Shown one piece after another: positions 8,372-17,356 of a stretch of 64,000 nucleotides of DNA; the first letter of the stretch is position 1; each line of letters opens with the position of its first letter. Source of the DNA: Photobacterium indicum (GTDB lineage Bacteria > Pseudomonadota > Gammaproteobacteria > Enterobacterales > Vibrionaceae); the NCBI RefSeq assembly GCF_003026215.1, contig NZ_PYOC01000018.1:1-64000 (forward strand), written 5' to 3'. The notes beneath the pieces are model-generated. The model saw only the letters and a list, made by a program, of their open reading frames with translations. It searched no databases and was not told the DNA's origin. Both the position numbers and the translations under genes were made by a program.

Positions 8372-9047
8372 TTCAATAAGCAGTTGGTGGGAAACCAATG
8401 AACGATTAACGTATTTATTGGTTGAAGCACTAGGTCAAACCTTAACGATGGTGTTTGCATCAGGGCTTATCGGCTTTGCACTCGGTATTCCGCTAGGTGT
8501 CGCTTTACACTTAAGTAAAGAAGGTGGCCAGCTTGAAAACCGTACCTTAAACAAAGTGCTGGGTACCGTTGTCAATATTGGGCGATCTATCCCTTTTATC
8601 ATTTTACTTGTCGCCATTATTCCTTTTACTCGCTTTATCGTAGGTAGCTCAATCGGAACGGCTGCAGCAATAGTACCGCTCACCGTTGGTGCGATTCCAT
8701 TTATTGCACGCTTGGTCGAAGGTGCATTACTGGAAGTACCGTCAGGCTTAGTTGAAGCAGCACAGGCAATGGGCGCGACACCTCAGCAAATTGTTACTAA
8801 AGTTCTATTACCAGAAGCATTGCCGGGCATCATTAATGCGATAACAATTACCCTAGTCACTCTCGTAAGCTATTCTGCAATGGCGGGCACAGTTGGTGGC
8901 GGCGGCCTTGGTGATGTGGGGATCCGTTATGGTTACCAACGCTTTGATGGCACCGTTATGATGATCACTGTTGTTATGTTGGTCATCTTAGTACAACTTA
9001 TTCAATCGGTTGGTGATCACTTGGTTAAACGTGTTGATCATCGATAA
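8361..9047 (+). CDS. metI: Methionine ABC importer permease
   Basis: Inner-membrane permease of MetNIQ, 228 aa with about five hydrophobic segments and the EAA coupling loop VEAAQAMGATPQQIVTKVLLPEA, as in E. coli MetI (217 aa). The start overlaps the metN stop by 11 nt in another frame. It contacts MetN in the cytoplasm and receives methionine from MetQ. A 104-nt gap without a terminator separates it from metQ. Confidence 0.95.
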   Translation: MLLDSISSWWETNERLTYLLVEALGQTLTMVFASGLIGFALGIPLGVALHLSKEGGQLENRTLNKVLGTVVNIGRSIPFIILLVAIIPFTRFIVGSSIGTAAAIVPLTVGAIPFIARLVEGALLEVPSGLVEAAQAMGATPQQIVTKVLLPEALPGIINAITITLVTLVSYSAMAGTVGGGGLGDVGIRYGYQRFDGTVMMITVVMLVILVQLIQSVGDHLVKRVDHR

Positions 9048-9151
9048 GTAGAACATTCATTAATACGAAAAAACTGCATAGCCATTTCATGCATACAATA
9101 AAGAATGGCTATTAAAAAAATCAGGGAATACCCCAGTTAAGGAGAAGCACC

Positions 9152-9967
9152 ATGGCGTTTAATTTGAAAAATATTGTTGCAGTCGCAGGCCTAGCATCTG
9201 CACTTGTATTAACAGGTTGTGGCGAAAAAGAAGCTGTTGTTGATAATAGCAAAATTAAAATTGGGGTAATGGCTGGCGCTGAAGCACAAGTTGCTGAAGT
9301 GGCAGCGAAAGAAGCAAAGAAAACATACGGATTAGATGTTGAATTAATCACTTTTACTGACTACGTTTCACCAAACGCAGCTTTAGAAGAAGGCTCTATT
9401 GATATAAATGCATTCCAACATAAACCTTACTTAGATCAGCAAATGACTGACCGTGGTTACAAGTTTGCTATTGTGGGTAACTCTTTTGTATACCCAATTG
9501 CTGCTTACTCAAGCAAAATCAAATCACTTGACGAGCTAAAAGATGGCGATCAAATTGCAGTTCCGAATGATCCAACAAACCTTGGTCGTTCTTTACTACT
9601 ATTGCAACAACAAGGTCTACTAACGCTAAAAGAAGGCTCAGGTTTAACAGCAACAGTGCTTGATATTGTAAGTAGCCCTAAGAACCTAAAAATTGTTGAG
9701 CTTGAAGCTGCCCAGCTTCCCCGCTCTCTAGATGATGTTCAACTTGCGATTATTAACACAACATACGCAAGCAGCATCAACCTAACACCTGAGCGGGATG
9801 GTGTATTCGTTGAAGACAAAGAATCTCCGTATGTAAACCTAATTGTTGCACGTGAAGATAATGTGAATGCTGAAAATGTGCAGACATTCTTAAAAGCTTA
9901 CCAATCTGATGTCGTTTACAACGCGGCACAAGAAATCTTCCAAGGTGGCGCAGTTAAAGGCTGGTAA
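9152..9967 (+). CDS. metQ: Methionine-binding lipoprotein
   Basis: Substrate-binding lipoprotein of the MetNIQ importer, 271 aa. The signal peptide ends in the lipobox LTGC with the lipidated Cys at residue 23. The mature part has the NlpA/MetQ features KIGVMAGAEAQVAE, ALEEGSIDINAFQHKPYLD and DPTNLGRSLLLLQ. AAGGAG precedes the ATG at 8-nt spacing. It is the last gene of the operon; a strong terminator follows about 50 nt later. Confidence 0.95.
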   Translation: MAFNLKNIVAVAGLASALVLTGCGEKEAVVDNSKIKIGVMAGAEAQVAEVAAKEAKKTYGLDVELITFTDYVSPNAALEEGSIDINAFQHKPYLDQQMTDRGYKFAIVGNSFVYPIAAYSSKIKSLDELKDGDQIAVPNDPTNLGRSLLLLQQQGLLTLKEGSGLTATVLDIVSSPKNLKIVELEAAQLPRSLDDVQLAIINTTYASSINLTPERDGVFVEDKESPYVNLIVAREDNVNAENVQTFLKAYQSDVVYNAAQEIFQGGAVKGW

Positions 9968-10015
9968 TTCCTTATCGCTGAATAACTTGCAGACTAAAAA
10001 AACAGCTAAAACAAA

Positions 10016-10045
10016 AGGGGCGCCTGATATTGGCGCCTCTTTTTT
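10016..10045 (+). terminator. Terminator of metNIQ
   Basis: A GGCGCC-rich stem (AGGGGCGCC / GGCGCCTCT, loop TGATATT) is followed by six or more T residues. It lies just before the convergent rpmJ2 stop and could serve both directions because A-residues flank the other side. Confidence 0.85.
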
Positions 10046-10060
10046 GGTTTATTACTACCA

Positions 10061-10201
10061 CTATTTTTTCTTCGCCTTCCCCTGCACCGCTTTAAAGCGT
10101 GGATTTGATTTACAAATCACGAATACTCGCCCGCGACGTTTAACGATCTGACAATCACGATGACGTGATTTTGCACTTTTTAATGAGCTAACAACTTTCA
10201 T
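10061..10201 (-). CDS. rpmJ2: Ribosomal protein L36, zinc-independent paralog (RpmJ2/YkgO type)
   Basis: A 46-aa basic protein: MKVVSSLKSAKSRHRDCQIV followed by KRRGRVFVICKSNPRFKAVQ. It matches the YkgO class of L36, which lacks the CxxC...CxxxxH zinc knuckle (only two isolated Cys remain). The start is set at 10201, the first Met that gives the family N-terminus; GAGAA lies upstream. In other bacteria such C-minus paralogs replace zinc-binding L36 when zinc is low, under Zur control. A Zur-like palindrome lies 28-41 nt upstream of this start. The usual partner rpmE2 (L31 type B) is not adjacent. Confidence 0.92.
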   Translation of the reverse strand: MKVVSSLKSAKSRHRDCQIVKRRGRVFVICKSNPRFKAVQGKAKKK

Positions 10202-10228
10202 TTTATTCTCTTCGATTAAATCAACTGA

Positions 10229-10242
10229 TATGTTATAACATA
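10229..10242 (-). promoter_or_regulatory. Zur-like operator upstream of rpmJ2
   Basis: TATGTTATAACATA is a perfect 14-bp palindrome. It matches the core of the gammaproteobacterial Zur box (ATGTTATAatATAACAT-like). It sits in the expected promoter region of the zinc-independent L36 gene and 94 nt before trmO on the other strand. Assignment is by consensus recalled from memory plus gene context. Confidence 0.65.
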
Positions 10243-10335
10243 ACAATATCGTGTTTTATCATCGCTGAGTCAAGGCGTTTTTTATGGTATGTTCTGCGCT
10301 ACTTACTCTTTGCTATCTATAACAGGTCGCGCTTT

Positions 10336-11037
10336 ATGTCTTACAGCATTGAACCTATTGGTATTGTTCGGTCGCCTTATAAAGAAAAATTTGCCGTTCC
10401 ACGTCAACCAGGGTTAGTACCCAGCGCATGCTCAGAAATCATCTTGCAAGGCAGTGCCAATACTATAGAGGCAGTGAGAGGCATCGAACAATTCAGCCAT
10501 CTCTGGTTATTATTTTTATTCGATCAAAACCTTGAAGCTGGCTGGCGACCAACAGTAAGGCCCCCTCGTTTAGGTGGTAACGAACGCATTGGTGTCTTTG
10601 CGAGCAGAGCAACATTTCGCCCTAATGGCATTGGAATGTCAGCTGTTGAACTGAAAGGGATACGCCAAAAAGGCAGTGATATTATTATTGAATTAGGTGG
10701 TGTTGACTTAGTTGATGGCACACCGATTATCGATATAAAGCCTTACGTACCTTATTCAGATAGTTTGCCACAAGCATTGGGTGGTTTTGCCGCGGGTGAA
10801 CCCGAGACCTTACCCGTTATGTTTACAGATACAGCATTAGAACAATTAAAAATGGATGACAATGCTTATCAGCAAACCGTTATTAGTGAAGTATTGGCTC
10901 AAGACCCTCGACCGGCTTACAAAAAGAATAAAATTGATACCAAAGAATATGCCGTCCATTTATTTAATTTCAATGTGAAATTTACCGTACAGGATGGTCT
11001 CGTTACCGTTACTACTATTGAAACAACCGTAGAATAA
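10336..11037 (+). CDS. trmO: tRNA (N6-threonylcarbamoyladenosine37-N6)-methyltransferase
   Basis: TrmO (YaeB/TsaA) methylates t6A37 to m6t6A in threonine tRNAs reading ACY codons, using SAM. The N-terminal beta-barrel UPF0066 domain contains IGIVRSPYKEKFAVPRQPG, the conserved RPPRLGG and FRPNGIGMSAVEL, and the C-terminal half has the family insert ending DPRPAY. At 233 aa it is the usual bacterial size. It is directly followed by proS, as yaeB-proS lie near each other in E. coli. Confidence 0.93.
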   Translation: MSYSIEPIGIVRSPYKEKFAVPRQPGLVPSACSEIILQGSANTIEAVRGIEQFSHLWLLFLFDQNLEAGWRPTVRPPRLGGNERIGVFASRATFRPNGIGMSAVELKGIRQKGSDIIIELGGVDLVDGTPIIDIKPYVPYSDSLPQALGGFAAGEPETLPVMFTDTALEQLKMDDNAYQQTVISEVLAQDPRPAYKKNKIDTKEYAVHLFNFNVKFTVQDGLVTVTTIETTVE

Positions 11038-11128
11038 GTGAGATCACGCTTGTTCTCTTTGGTGATTAGCCTTTTGGCTGATAATATAATCCCCTTCACT
11101 TAAAATTCTCAACAAACGGATACCATCA

Positions 11129-12844
11129 ATGCGTACCAGTAACTATCTTCTTTCCACGTTGAAGGAGACTCCAAACGACGCAGAAGTCATTAGTCACCAA
11201 CTAATGCTACGTGCAGGTATGATCCGTAAGCTAGCTTCAGGTTTATATACTTGGCTACCTACTGGTCTACGTGTACTGCGTAAAGTCGAAAATATCGTTC
11301 GCCAAGAGATCGATAATGCAGGTGCCGTTGAAATCTTGATGCCCGTAGTTCAACCGTTTGAGCTTTGGGAAGAAACGGGCCGTTCTGAGAAAATGGGTCC
11401 TGAGCTACTTCGCTTTACTGACCGCCATTCTCGTCCGTTTGTTCTAAGCCCAACAGCAGAAGAAGTTGTCACTAGCCTTGTGCGCAACGAGATTAGCTCA
11501 TACAAGCAGCTTCCGCTGAACCTGTACCAAATCCAGACTAAATTCCGTGATGAACGTCGCCCTCGTTTTGGCGTAATGCGTGCTCGTGAATTCTCAATGA
11601 TGGATGCGTACAGCTTTGATATCGATAAAGAAGGCTTAGAAAAATCTTACCAAGCTATGCACGATGCTTACTGTAAAGCATTTGACCGTATGGGCCTTGA
11701 GTACCGTCCAGTATTGGCAGACTCTGGCGCAATCGGCGGCAGCGGCTCTCAAGAATTCCACGTGCTTGCTGAAAGCGGTGAAGATCTAATCGCATTCTCT
11801 AGTGACTCTGATTACGCAGCAAACATCGAGAAAGCAGAAGCACTAGCTCCAACAGCTGAGCTTGCAGCAGCAACTCAAGAGATGGAACTGGTTGATACAC
11901 CTAATGCGAAAACAATCGCAGAGCTTGTTGAGCAGCACGGCCTTGCAATCGAAAAGACAGTGAAAACGCTATTCGTTAAAGCTTCTGACGAAGTAGATGC
12001 TGACATTATCGCGCTTATCATCCGTGGTGATCACGAGCTTAACGAAGTTAAAGCTGAAAACCTACCACAAGTTGCATCTCCACTAGAGATGGCTGGTGAA
12101 GCTGAGATCCGTGCACTAGTTGGTGCAGGCCCAGGCTCACTTGGTCCTGTTGGTCTTGAGCTACCATTTATCGTAGACCGTACTGTTGCAGTAATGAGTG
12201 ATTTCGGTGCGGGTGCTAACGTTGATGACAAGCACTACTTCGGTATTAACTGGGGTCGTGATGTTGAGCTTGCTCAAGTGGAAGACCTGCGTAACGTTGT
12301 AGAAGGCGACCTAAGCCCGTGTGGTCAAGGTACTATCCAGCTGAAACGTGGTATTGAGGTTGGTCACATCTTCCAACTAGGCACTAACTACTCAGAAAAA
12401 ATGAACTGTAACGTTCTTGGCCCTGATGGTAAGAGTGTCACTCTAGAAATGGGTTGTTACGGTATTGGTGTTTCACGTGTTGTGGCATCAGCTATTGAGC
12501 AAAACTACGATGAAAACGGCATTATCTGGCCGACAGCACTTGCACCATTCCAAGTGGCTATCGTACCGATGAACATGGCTAAATCTGAAGAAGTTAAAGA
12601 AGCAGCAGAAAGCTTGTATGCTGAATTAACGGCTGCGGGCATCGAAGTGTTATTTGATGATCGTAAAGAACGCCCAGGTGTAATGTTCAAAGATATCGAG
12701 CTAATTGGCATTCCACACACGATTGTGATCGGTAACCGCAGCTTAGAAAATGGCGAGATGGAATATAAAGACCGTCGTGATGGCAACAAAGTCGCAGTGC
12801 CAGTTGCTGATGTTGTTGAAATGATTAAGCAAAAATTAGCTTAA
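11129..12844 (+). CDS. proS: Prolyl-tRNA synthetase
   Basis: Class II aminoacyl-tRNA synthetase charging tRNA-Pro, 571 aa, the length of the E. coli enzyme. Motif 2 lies at FRDERRPRFGVMRAREFSMMDAYSF, motif 3 at GCYGIGVSR, with the YbaK-like editing (INS) domain inserted roughly at residues 225-405, which clears mischarged Ala-tRNA-Pro. The C-terminal anticodon-binding domain includes VLFDDRKERPGVMFKD. The gene is monocistronic, with a terminator 30 nt downstream. Confidence 0.97.
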   Translation: MRTSNYLLSTLKETPNDAEVISHQLMLRAGMIRKLASGLYTWLPTGLRVLRKVENIVRQEIDNAGAVEILMPVVQPFELWEETGRSEKMGPELLRFTDRHSRPFVLSPTAEEVVTSLVRNEISSYKQLPLNLYQIQTKFRDERRPRFGVMRAREFSMMDAYSFDIDKEGLEKSYQAMHDAYCKAFDRMGLEYRPVLADSGAIGGSGSQEFHVLAESGEDLIAFSSDSDYAANIEKAEALAPTAELAAATQEMELVDTPNAKTIAELVEQHGLAIEKTVKTLFVKASDEVDADIIALIIRGDHELNEVKAENLPQVASPLEMAGEAEIRALVGAGPGSLGPVGLELPFIVDRTVAVMSDFGAGANVDDKHYFGINWGRDVELAQVEDLRNVVEGDLSPCGQGTIQLKRGIEVGHIFQLGTNYSEKMNCNVLGPDGKSVTLEMGCYGIGVSRVVASAIEQNYDENGIIWPTALAPFQVAIVPMNMAKSEEVKEAAESLYAELTAAGIEVLFDDRKERPGVMFKDIELIGIPHTIVIGNRSLENGEMEYKDRRDGNKVAVPVADVVEMIKQKLA

Positions 12845-12871
12845 TTCAACTATCGTTTCAGCCGTCTTATT

Positions 12872-12897
12872 AAGCCTCCTTGTTGGAGGCTTTTTTA
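12872..12897 (+). terminator. Terminator of proS
   Basis: Stem AAGCCTCC / GGAGGCTT with loop TTGTT, followed by TTTT. Confidence 0.88.
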
Positions 12898-13009
12898 TAT
12901 GTTGTCATCCACGATAACTACTTTCTATAACGCACTTTTCATACTCATGTGGAATGTACAATGCCATACCTCGATATTCCATCACTAGTACAACATCGCT
13001 GAGATCACT

Positions 13010-13044
13010 CTGAATCCTGCATCTTGAGGTAGCTTGGGTATATA
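13010..13044. repeat. Possible dispersed intergenic repeat fragment
   Basis: The stretch containing CTGCATCTTGAGGTAGCTTGGGTATA resembles a sequence that I recall as common between genes in Vibrio, Photobacterium and Shewanella. Only one copy is visible here. The remainder of the 255-nt proS to patatin gap holds the proS terminator and no other recognised element. Confidence 0.35.
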
Positions 13045-13099
13045 GTTAATGAAGAGAAAATAATATTTATCATCATCGTTTACGATGTGAGGTAGAAAT

Positions 13100-14224
13100 A
13101 TGGCAAAGGATAAGCCAAAAATCAGCTTACTCTTAACAGGGGGGGGAGCACGGGCTGCTTATCAAGTTGGCGTGTTAAAAGCCATTGCCGAGTGGTACCC
13201 ACGCGTTCACCATAGCCCTTTTTCAATATATTGCGGTACATCAGCTGGCGGCATAAATGCAATCGCCATCGCCAGTTACGCGTCATGTTTTCGCCTTGGT
13301 GTGAAAAAATTAGAGTGGATTTGGGCGCGGCTACATAGCCGCAGAGTATTTATCGCCAGTCCGTATGGCATGACTAACTACTTGCTTAAACAAGGGTTTG
13401 CACGCTTACAGGCTGATTATCATGAACGCCCACCTTTTGGCTTATTAAATAATCGTCCCCTTCGTGAGCTACTTAACCAAGTTAATAATTATGAACGGCT
13501 AGAAAAACAAATTATAGCCGGTAATTTACATGGCATCTCTATCACCGCTTCCAGCTATAAAAGTGGCCGCTCTGTCAGCTTCTTTCAAGGCCAACAAGAA
13601 CTGTGTGAATGGGATAGAGCAAAATCGAAAGGGCGCCGCTCATTAATATCGACAGAGCATTTGTTAGCATCTGCCGCAATACCTCTGGTCTTTCCTGCCA
13701 GTAGGATAGGTCAAACCTACTATGGGGATGGTTCAATCCACCAATTATCGCCACTGCGTCCATCATTAAAAATGGGCGCAGATAAAATACTGATGATTGA
13801 TTTAATCAATGAAAAAACAGAAGAAAGAGATCACACCAAAGCACCAGGATTAGCGTCTTTGGGGGGGCATTTAATGGATACTATTTTTAGCGATACGTTA
13901 ACAGCTGACCTAGAAAACCTATCACGTACCAATACCATCATTCAGGCACTACCTGAACATGAAAGACAACGCCTACAATTAAAAAATGTGGACCATATTC
14001 ATTTATCCCCAAGCAAATCCTTTGAACCATTAGCCCAAAAGTACTACTGCCATCTACCACCAATGACCCGCGCATTAATGCGACTTACGGGGATTAGCCC
14101 TAAAGATGATGCCGCCATAACCAGTTACATCTTATTTGAACCTGAATATATTCAGGCTTTAATAAAGCTAGGTTATGAAGATACGACTGAAAAAGAGACG
14201 ATGCTCCGCAAGTTTTTGAAATAA
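13100..14224 (+). CDS. Patatin-like phospholipase family protein
   Basis: A 374-aa patatin-fold lipid acyl hydrolase. The oxyanion-hole motif GGGARAAYQVGV is near residue 14, the nucleophile elbow GTSAG at 46-50 (Ser48), and the catalytic Asp is in YGDGSI (about residue 212), completing the Ser-Asp dyad. No signal peptide is seen, so it is probably cytoplasmic or inner-membrane-associated. A C-terminal region of about 80 aa after the dyad domain is conserved in this proteobacterial subgroup but has no assigned role. Substrate is unknown. It stands alone between proS and a diguanylate cyclase. Confidence 0.85.
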   Translation: MAKDKPKISLLLTGGGARAAYQVGVLKAIAEWYPRVHHSPFSIYCGTSAGGINAIAIASYASCFRLGVKKLEWIWARLHSRRVFIASPYGMTNYLLKQGFARLQADYHERPPFGLLNNRPLRELLNQVNNYERLEKQIIAGNLHGISITASSYKSGRSVSFFQGQQELCEWDRAKSKGRRSLISTEHLLASAAIPLVFPASRIGQTYYGDGSIHQLSPLRPSLKMGADKILMIDLINEKTEERDHTKAPGLASLGGHLMDTIFSDTLTADLENLSRTNTIIQALPEHERQRLQLKNVDHIHLSPSKSFEPLAQKYYCHLPPMTRALMRLTGISPKDDAAITSYILFEPEYIQALIKLGYEDTTEKETMLRKFLK

Positions 14225-14316
14225 AATCATATAATTATTAATAATAAATTACTCTAGATATTGATTTGAACAAATAATTGCCTATAGTGAACCCCTAACA
14301 AATTTATGACGCTTTT

Positions 14317-15171
14317 ATGGATCCAATTCTCTGGGACAAGTTTTTTGCTGATGAACGAAAACCGAGGACAAAACCTCTCGGCGCTGATCAGCGTCTACTG
14401 ATCTTGCAAAAACTACAAGGCAAAATAGAACTTGGAATATTATTCGAAATATTCACTCGTGAAATCGAAAAACAAATCGATATAAGCCGTCTTATCTGGG
14501 ATCTTGACGATACTAGTACCTTAATTCGTCGAGGAAAAGCCACCGAATTCAACCAAACCTTTGTTTTACGCTTTGGTGAAAATGAACTCGGTAAATTAAA
14601 ATACACGACCCCTTATAAACTTGATAACGATGAAATTAACTTACTTCATACGTATCACCGCCTTTTCGCTGGTCCCCTTAGTAATGCTATTGAATATCGT
14701 CGAGTCAAAAATATGGCTATGCGAGATCATTTATCAGGTTTAGGCAACCGTTCTAGTTTTGAGCAAGATATACAACACTCAATTGCGATGAGCGAACGTC
14801 GGGATGTGGGTTTAGTCGTCGTGATCTTTGATTTAGATAATTTTAAACAAGTTAACGACCGCTATGGACACCTTGATGGTGATAAAGTTATCCGTCGGTT
14901 CGCTATTGCGTTAAAACATGCTGTTCGTAACTCTGACCGTTGTTATCGTCTAGGCGGAGATGAGTTCATCATGCTGCTGCAGCCAGCAACAGACAAATCG
15001 GCACAAAAAGTAGCAGAACGCGTACATCACTTGATTAATGATGACCAAGCGCTACGTACTCTTCAGGTTTCATCATCACATGGTTATGCCCAATATCAAA
15101 AAGGGGATACCACCCTTTCACTAATTGATCGCGCTGATCGCCAGTTATATAAACAAAAGCGTAATAAATAG
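14317..15171 (+). CDS. GGDEF domain diguanylate cyclase
   Basis: A 284-aa protein. The N-terminal ~125 aa form an unassigned, probably sensory, soluble domain; no membrane helix is seen. The C-terminal GGDEF domain starts at MRDHLSGLGNR, keeps the metal-binding FDLDNFKQVND, the intact active-site GGDEF at 213-217, and an inhibitory I-site RxxD (RNSD, 204-207) exactly five residues before it. It should make cyclic di-GMP and be product-inhibited. This is the only canonical GGDEF of the three GGDEF-related proteins in the window. Confidence 0.88.
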   Translation: MDPILWDKFFADERKPRTKPLGADQRLLILQKLQGKIELGILFEIFTREIEKQIDISRLIWDLDDTSTLIRRGKATEFNQTFVLRFGENELGKLKYTTPYKLDNDEINLLHTYHRLFAGPLSNAIEYRRVKNMAMRDHLSGLGNRSSFEQDIQHSIAMSERRDVGLVVVIFDLDNFKQVNDRYGHLDGDKVIRRFAIALKHAVRNSDRCYRLGGDEFIMLLQPATDKSAQKVAERVHHLINDDQALRTLQVSSSHGYAQYQKGDTTLSLIDRADRQLYKQKRNK

Positions 15172-15302
15172 CCACCTCCCAAATTTATCCTCTTTTGATC
15201 AATATTCTTTGTTATCCTCAACGTGTATATTGGTGTTCATCGTCATAGAATTTATTCCAATACGTTCTCTATTCGAATAAATTTTACTTTAGAGGAAACA
15301 TC

Positions 15303-15506
15303 ATGAAAGTTTACGAATGCTGCGAATTAATCCGTATGACTTATGCACAAGTTGGCAGCGGTGATCTCGGCTATATTCCTAATGCGATTCATTGTGCAGT
15401 CAAAACATTTGATTTTATTGCTGCTAATGAAGAGCTACCAAAAGATGTTCGCGAACGTGCGGCTTTTGCTGCTGCAAATCTATTGATGAGTGATTTTGAA
15501 GACTAA
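15303..15506 (+). CDS. yaeP: UPF0253 family protein YaeP
   Basis: A 67-aa conserved protein (MKVYECCELIRMTYAQVGSG) matching E. coli YaeP, which lies in the same genomic neighbourhood (yaeP-rof near tilS and proS). Function unknown; no membrane segment or metal motif. AGAGGAAA precedes the ATG. Only two bases separate its stop from the next ORF, so they form a pair. Confidence 0.88.
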   Translation: MKVYECCELIRMTYAQVGSGDLGYIPNAIHCAVKTFDFIAANEELPKDVRERAAFAAANLLMSDFED

Positions 15507-15508
15507 CT

Positions 15509-15697
15509 ATGAACTTATCCAAATATGAAACGATGGACCCTGTCATGTTAATGAGCATTATTAATATGAAAATTCGTGATGAATTTGAGGACTTGGACAG
15601 CTTGATTAACTATTTCGAAATCGATAAAGAAGTTTTGATCAGCCGCCTAAAACAGGCAGGCTTTGATTACTTGCCTGAAGTGAAACAATTTCGCTAA
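15509..15697 (+). CDS. DUF4250 family small protein
   Basis: A 62-aa acidic protein beginning MNLSKYETMDPVMLMSIINM, resembling the DUF4250 family (YETMDP...NMKLRDEF...LD). Function unknown. It starts 2 nt after yaeP and is probably translated from the same mRNA; the E. coli equivalent position downstream of yaeP holds rof, which this is not. A bidirectional terminator follows. Confidence 0.75.
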   Translation: MNLSKYETMDPVMLMSIINMKIRDEFEDLDSLINYFEIDKEVLISRLKQAGFDYLPEVKQFR

Positions 15698-15725
15698 CGC
15701 ATCAAATAAATGAGTATTAGAGACA

Positions 15726-15754
15726 AAAACGGAAGCCAATGGCTTCCGTTTTTT
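15726..15754. terminator. Bidirectional terminator between yaeP pair and transporter gene
   Basis: AACGGAAGCC / GGCTTCCGTT with a 3-nt loop, flanked by A-run on the left and T-run on the right. It sits between convergent genes, so it can end both transcripts. Confidence 0.85.
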
Positions 15755-15781
15755 ATATTTCATGGTTAATTATCAGTAACC

Positions 15782-17131
15782 TTAGCCAAACGAAGCCCAA
15801 AGTACTGTTGCCACTAAAATAGGACATACAACTTTTAGGTATAGCGGCCAAACTTTCCAGAACAAACTGTTTTCGATTTCAGGGCAACCTTCGCTCAACT
15901 CTTTGAGTTTACTGTTACGAGACCAAACCCAGCCACCAAATAAAGTAAACAGTAATGCAGCTACAGGCTGAAAATACTGCGTAGCAATAGTCGCAACTAA
16001 ACCAAACATCTGGCCAAAATTAAAAATAATAACAACACTGAATAAAGCAATTAACGCCCCTAACACCCAGCTTGTCGGCTTACGTTTCGTATTAAAACGC
16101 TCACTGACTAACGACACTGGGCATTCAAGCATTGAGATAGATGATGTTAGTGCAGCGATCGTCATTAGCACAAAGAAAACGAGAGCAAGCAGTTCACCCA
16201 CAAAACCAAGGCTATCAAACAACATAGGCAGAACAGTAAACACTAAGGTATCAGAACTCAGAAGAGAGCCATCTTCTGCGTAAATTGCTACACCTTTTTG
16301 CATCGCGACAAACATCGCAGGCATTACAACCATGCCCGCTACAATGGCAACAGCGGTATCAACCAATGTCACGCTAAGCGCCATTTTCGGTAGGTTTTCT
16401 TTCTTACTTAAGTAAGAGCCATAAATAAGCATAGAACAGCCACCAATAGTCAAAGAGAAGAACCCTTGTCCCATTGCGGCTAACAGTAACTGGCGATCAA
16501 AGACTTTACTGAAATCAGGAATAAGGAAGTGCTTTAACCCTTCCATTGCGCCATCTTGAGTCATGATATAAACAAACATTAAACCAAATAAAGCAAACAA
16601 CGCAGGCATTAAACGTGTAGACCACTTTTCGATACCCTGCTTAACGCCACTTTGCACAATAAGAATGGTTAATATATAAAATATAATTGCGCCAAAGAGG
16701 TTACGACCAATAGAGAAATCTTTTAACCATGCAGATGCCGATTCAAAACCGAAAATATCCGTTACAGCTGCAAACATGAAGGTAATTAACCATCCTGCGA
16801 CAATGCTGTAGAATGCCAACACTAAACAAGGTACGGCTAAACCAATACAACCAACTACTGAGCCTGCTTTTTTAGCTAACGGGTTATCCGATAAACTACG
16901 CATGCTATCGATTGGATTCGCTTGACCATGACGACCAATAGCCATTTCGACCACCAGCATAGGGAAAGCAACGACCAAGATCATAAAGAGGTAAACCAGA
17001 ACAAACGCCCCTCCTCCATTACTTGCCGCTTGTGTTGGAAATCCCCAAATATTCCCAAGCCCAACAGCAGCACCGGCAGCAGCCAGAATAAACCCTACTT
17101 TTGAACCAAAATGTTCTCTACTACCAGCCAT
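15782..17131 (-). CDS. Sodium-dependent transporter, NSS/SNF family
   Basis: A 449-aa inner-membrane protein with about 11-12 hydrophobic helices. The start MAGSREHFGSKVGFILAAAG and the helix-1 motif GAAVGLGNIWGFPTQAASNGGGAF are the hallmark of neurotransmitter:sodium symporters (LeuT/MhsT/TnaT), with residues for Na1/Na2 and substrate binding at the unwound helix. It likely imports an amino acid with Na+. The exact substrate is unknown. It is a single gene facing the convergent yaeP pair. Confidence 0.9.
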   Translation of the reverse strand: MAGSREHFGSKVGFILAAAGAAVGLGNIWGFPTQAASNGGGAFVLVYLFMILVVAFPMLVVEMAIGRHGQANPIDSMRSLSDNPLAKKAGSVVGCIGLAVPCLVLAFYSIVAGWLITFMFAAVTDIFGFESASAWLKDFSIGRNLFGAIIFYILTILIVQSGVKQGIEKWSTRLMPALFALFGLMFVYIMTQDGAMEGLKHFLIPDFSKVFDRQLLLAAMGQGFFSLTIGGCSMLIYGSYLSKKENLPKMALSVTLVDTAVAIVAGMVVMPAMFVAMQKGVAIYAEDGSLLSSDTLVFTVLPMLFDSLGFVGELLALVFFVLMTIAALTSSISMLECPVSLVSERFNTKRKPTSWVLGALIALFSVVIIFNFGQMFGLVATIATQYFQPVAALLFTLFGGWVWSRNSKLKELSEGCPEIENSLFWKVWPLYLKVVCPILVATVLWASFG

Positions 17132-17274
17132 TATGCGTACTCATTTACCAATCATCGTATCAGTGTGCTAGTACAATAATGCATGCTACTTTCTTTAGCA
17201 AGAGCAGAGTATCTAACTGAATAAATTATGAGCTAGCAACTGTAAATATCGTGGTACAGCAATAATAGACAAAG

Positions 17275-17310
17275 AAAAACCGCTATCAGTGTTGAGTACT
17301 AATAGCGGTT
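17275..17310 (-). terminator. Terminator of the cytochrome c gene
   Basis: AACCGCTAT / ATAGCGGTT inverted repeat (17278-17286 and 17302-17310) with TTTT on the minus strand, 47 nt after the cytochrome gene stop. Confidence 0.75.
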
Positions 17311-17356
17311 AATGTTAAATATCAATATGCCTACTGAGGTATATTAAATAATAAAC

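Noticed and set aside
14388..14606. 72-aa frame antisense within the GGDEF gene, and similar antisense frames in proS, dnaE and bamA
   Set aside because: All lie wholly inside well-supported genes in other frames and lack their own start signals.
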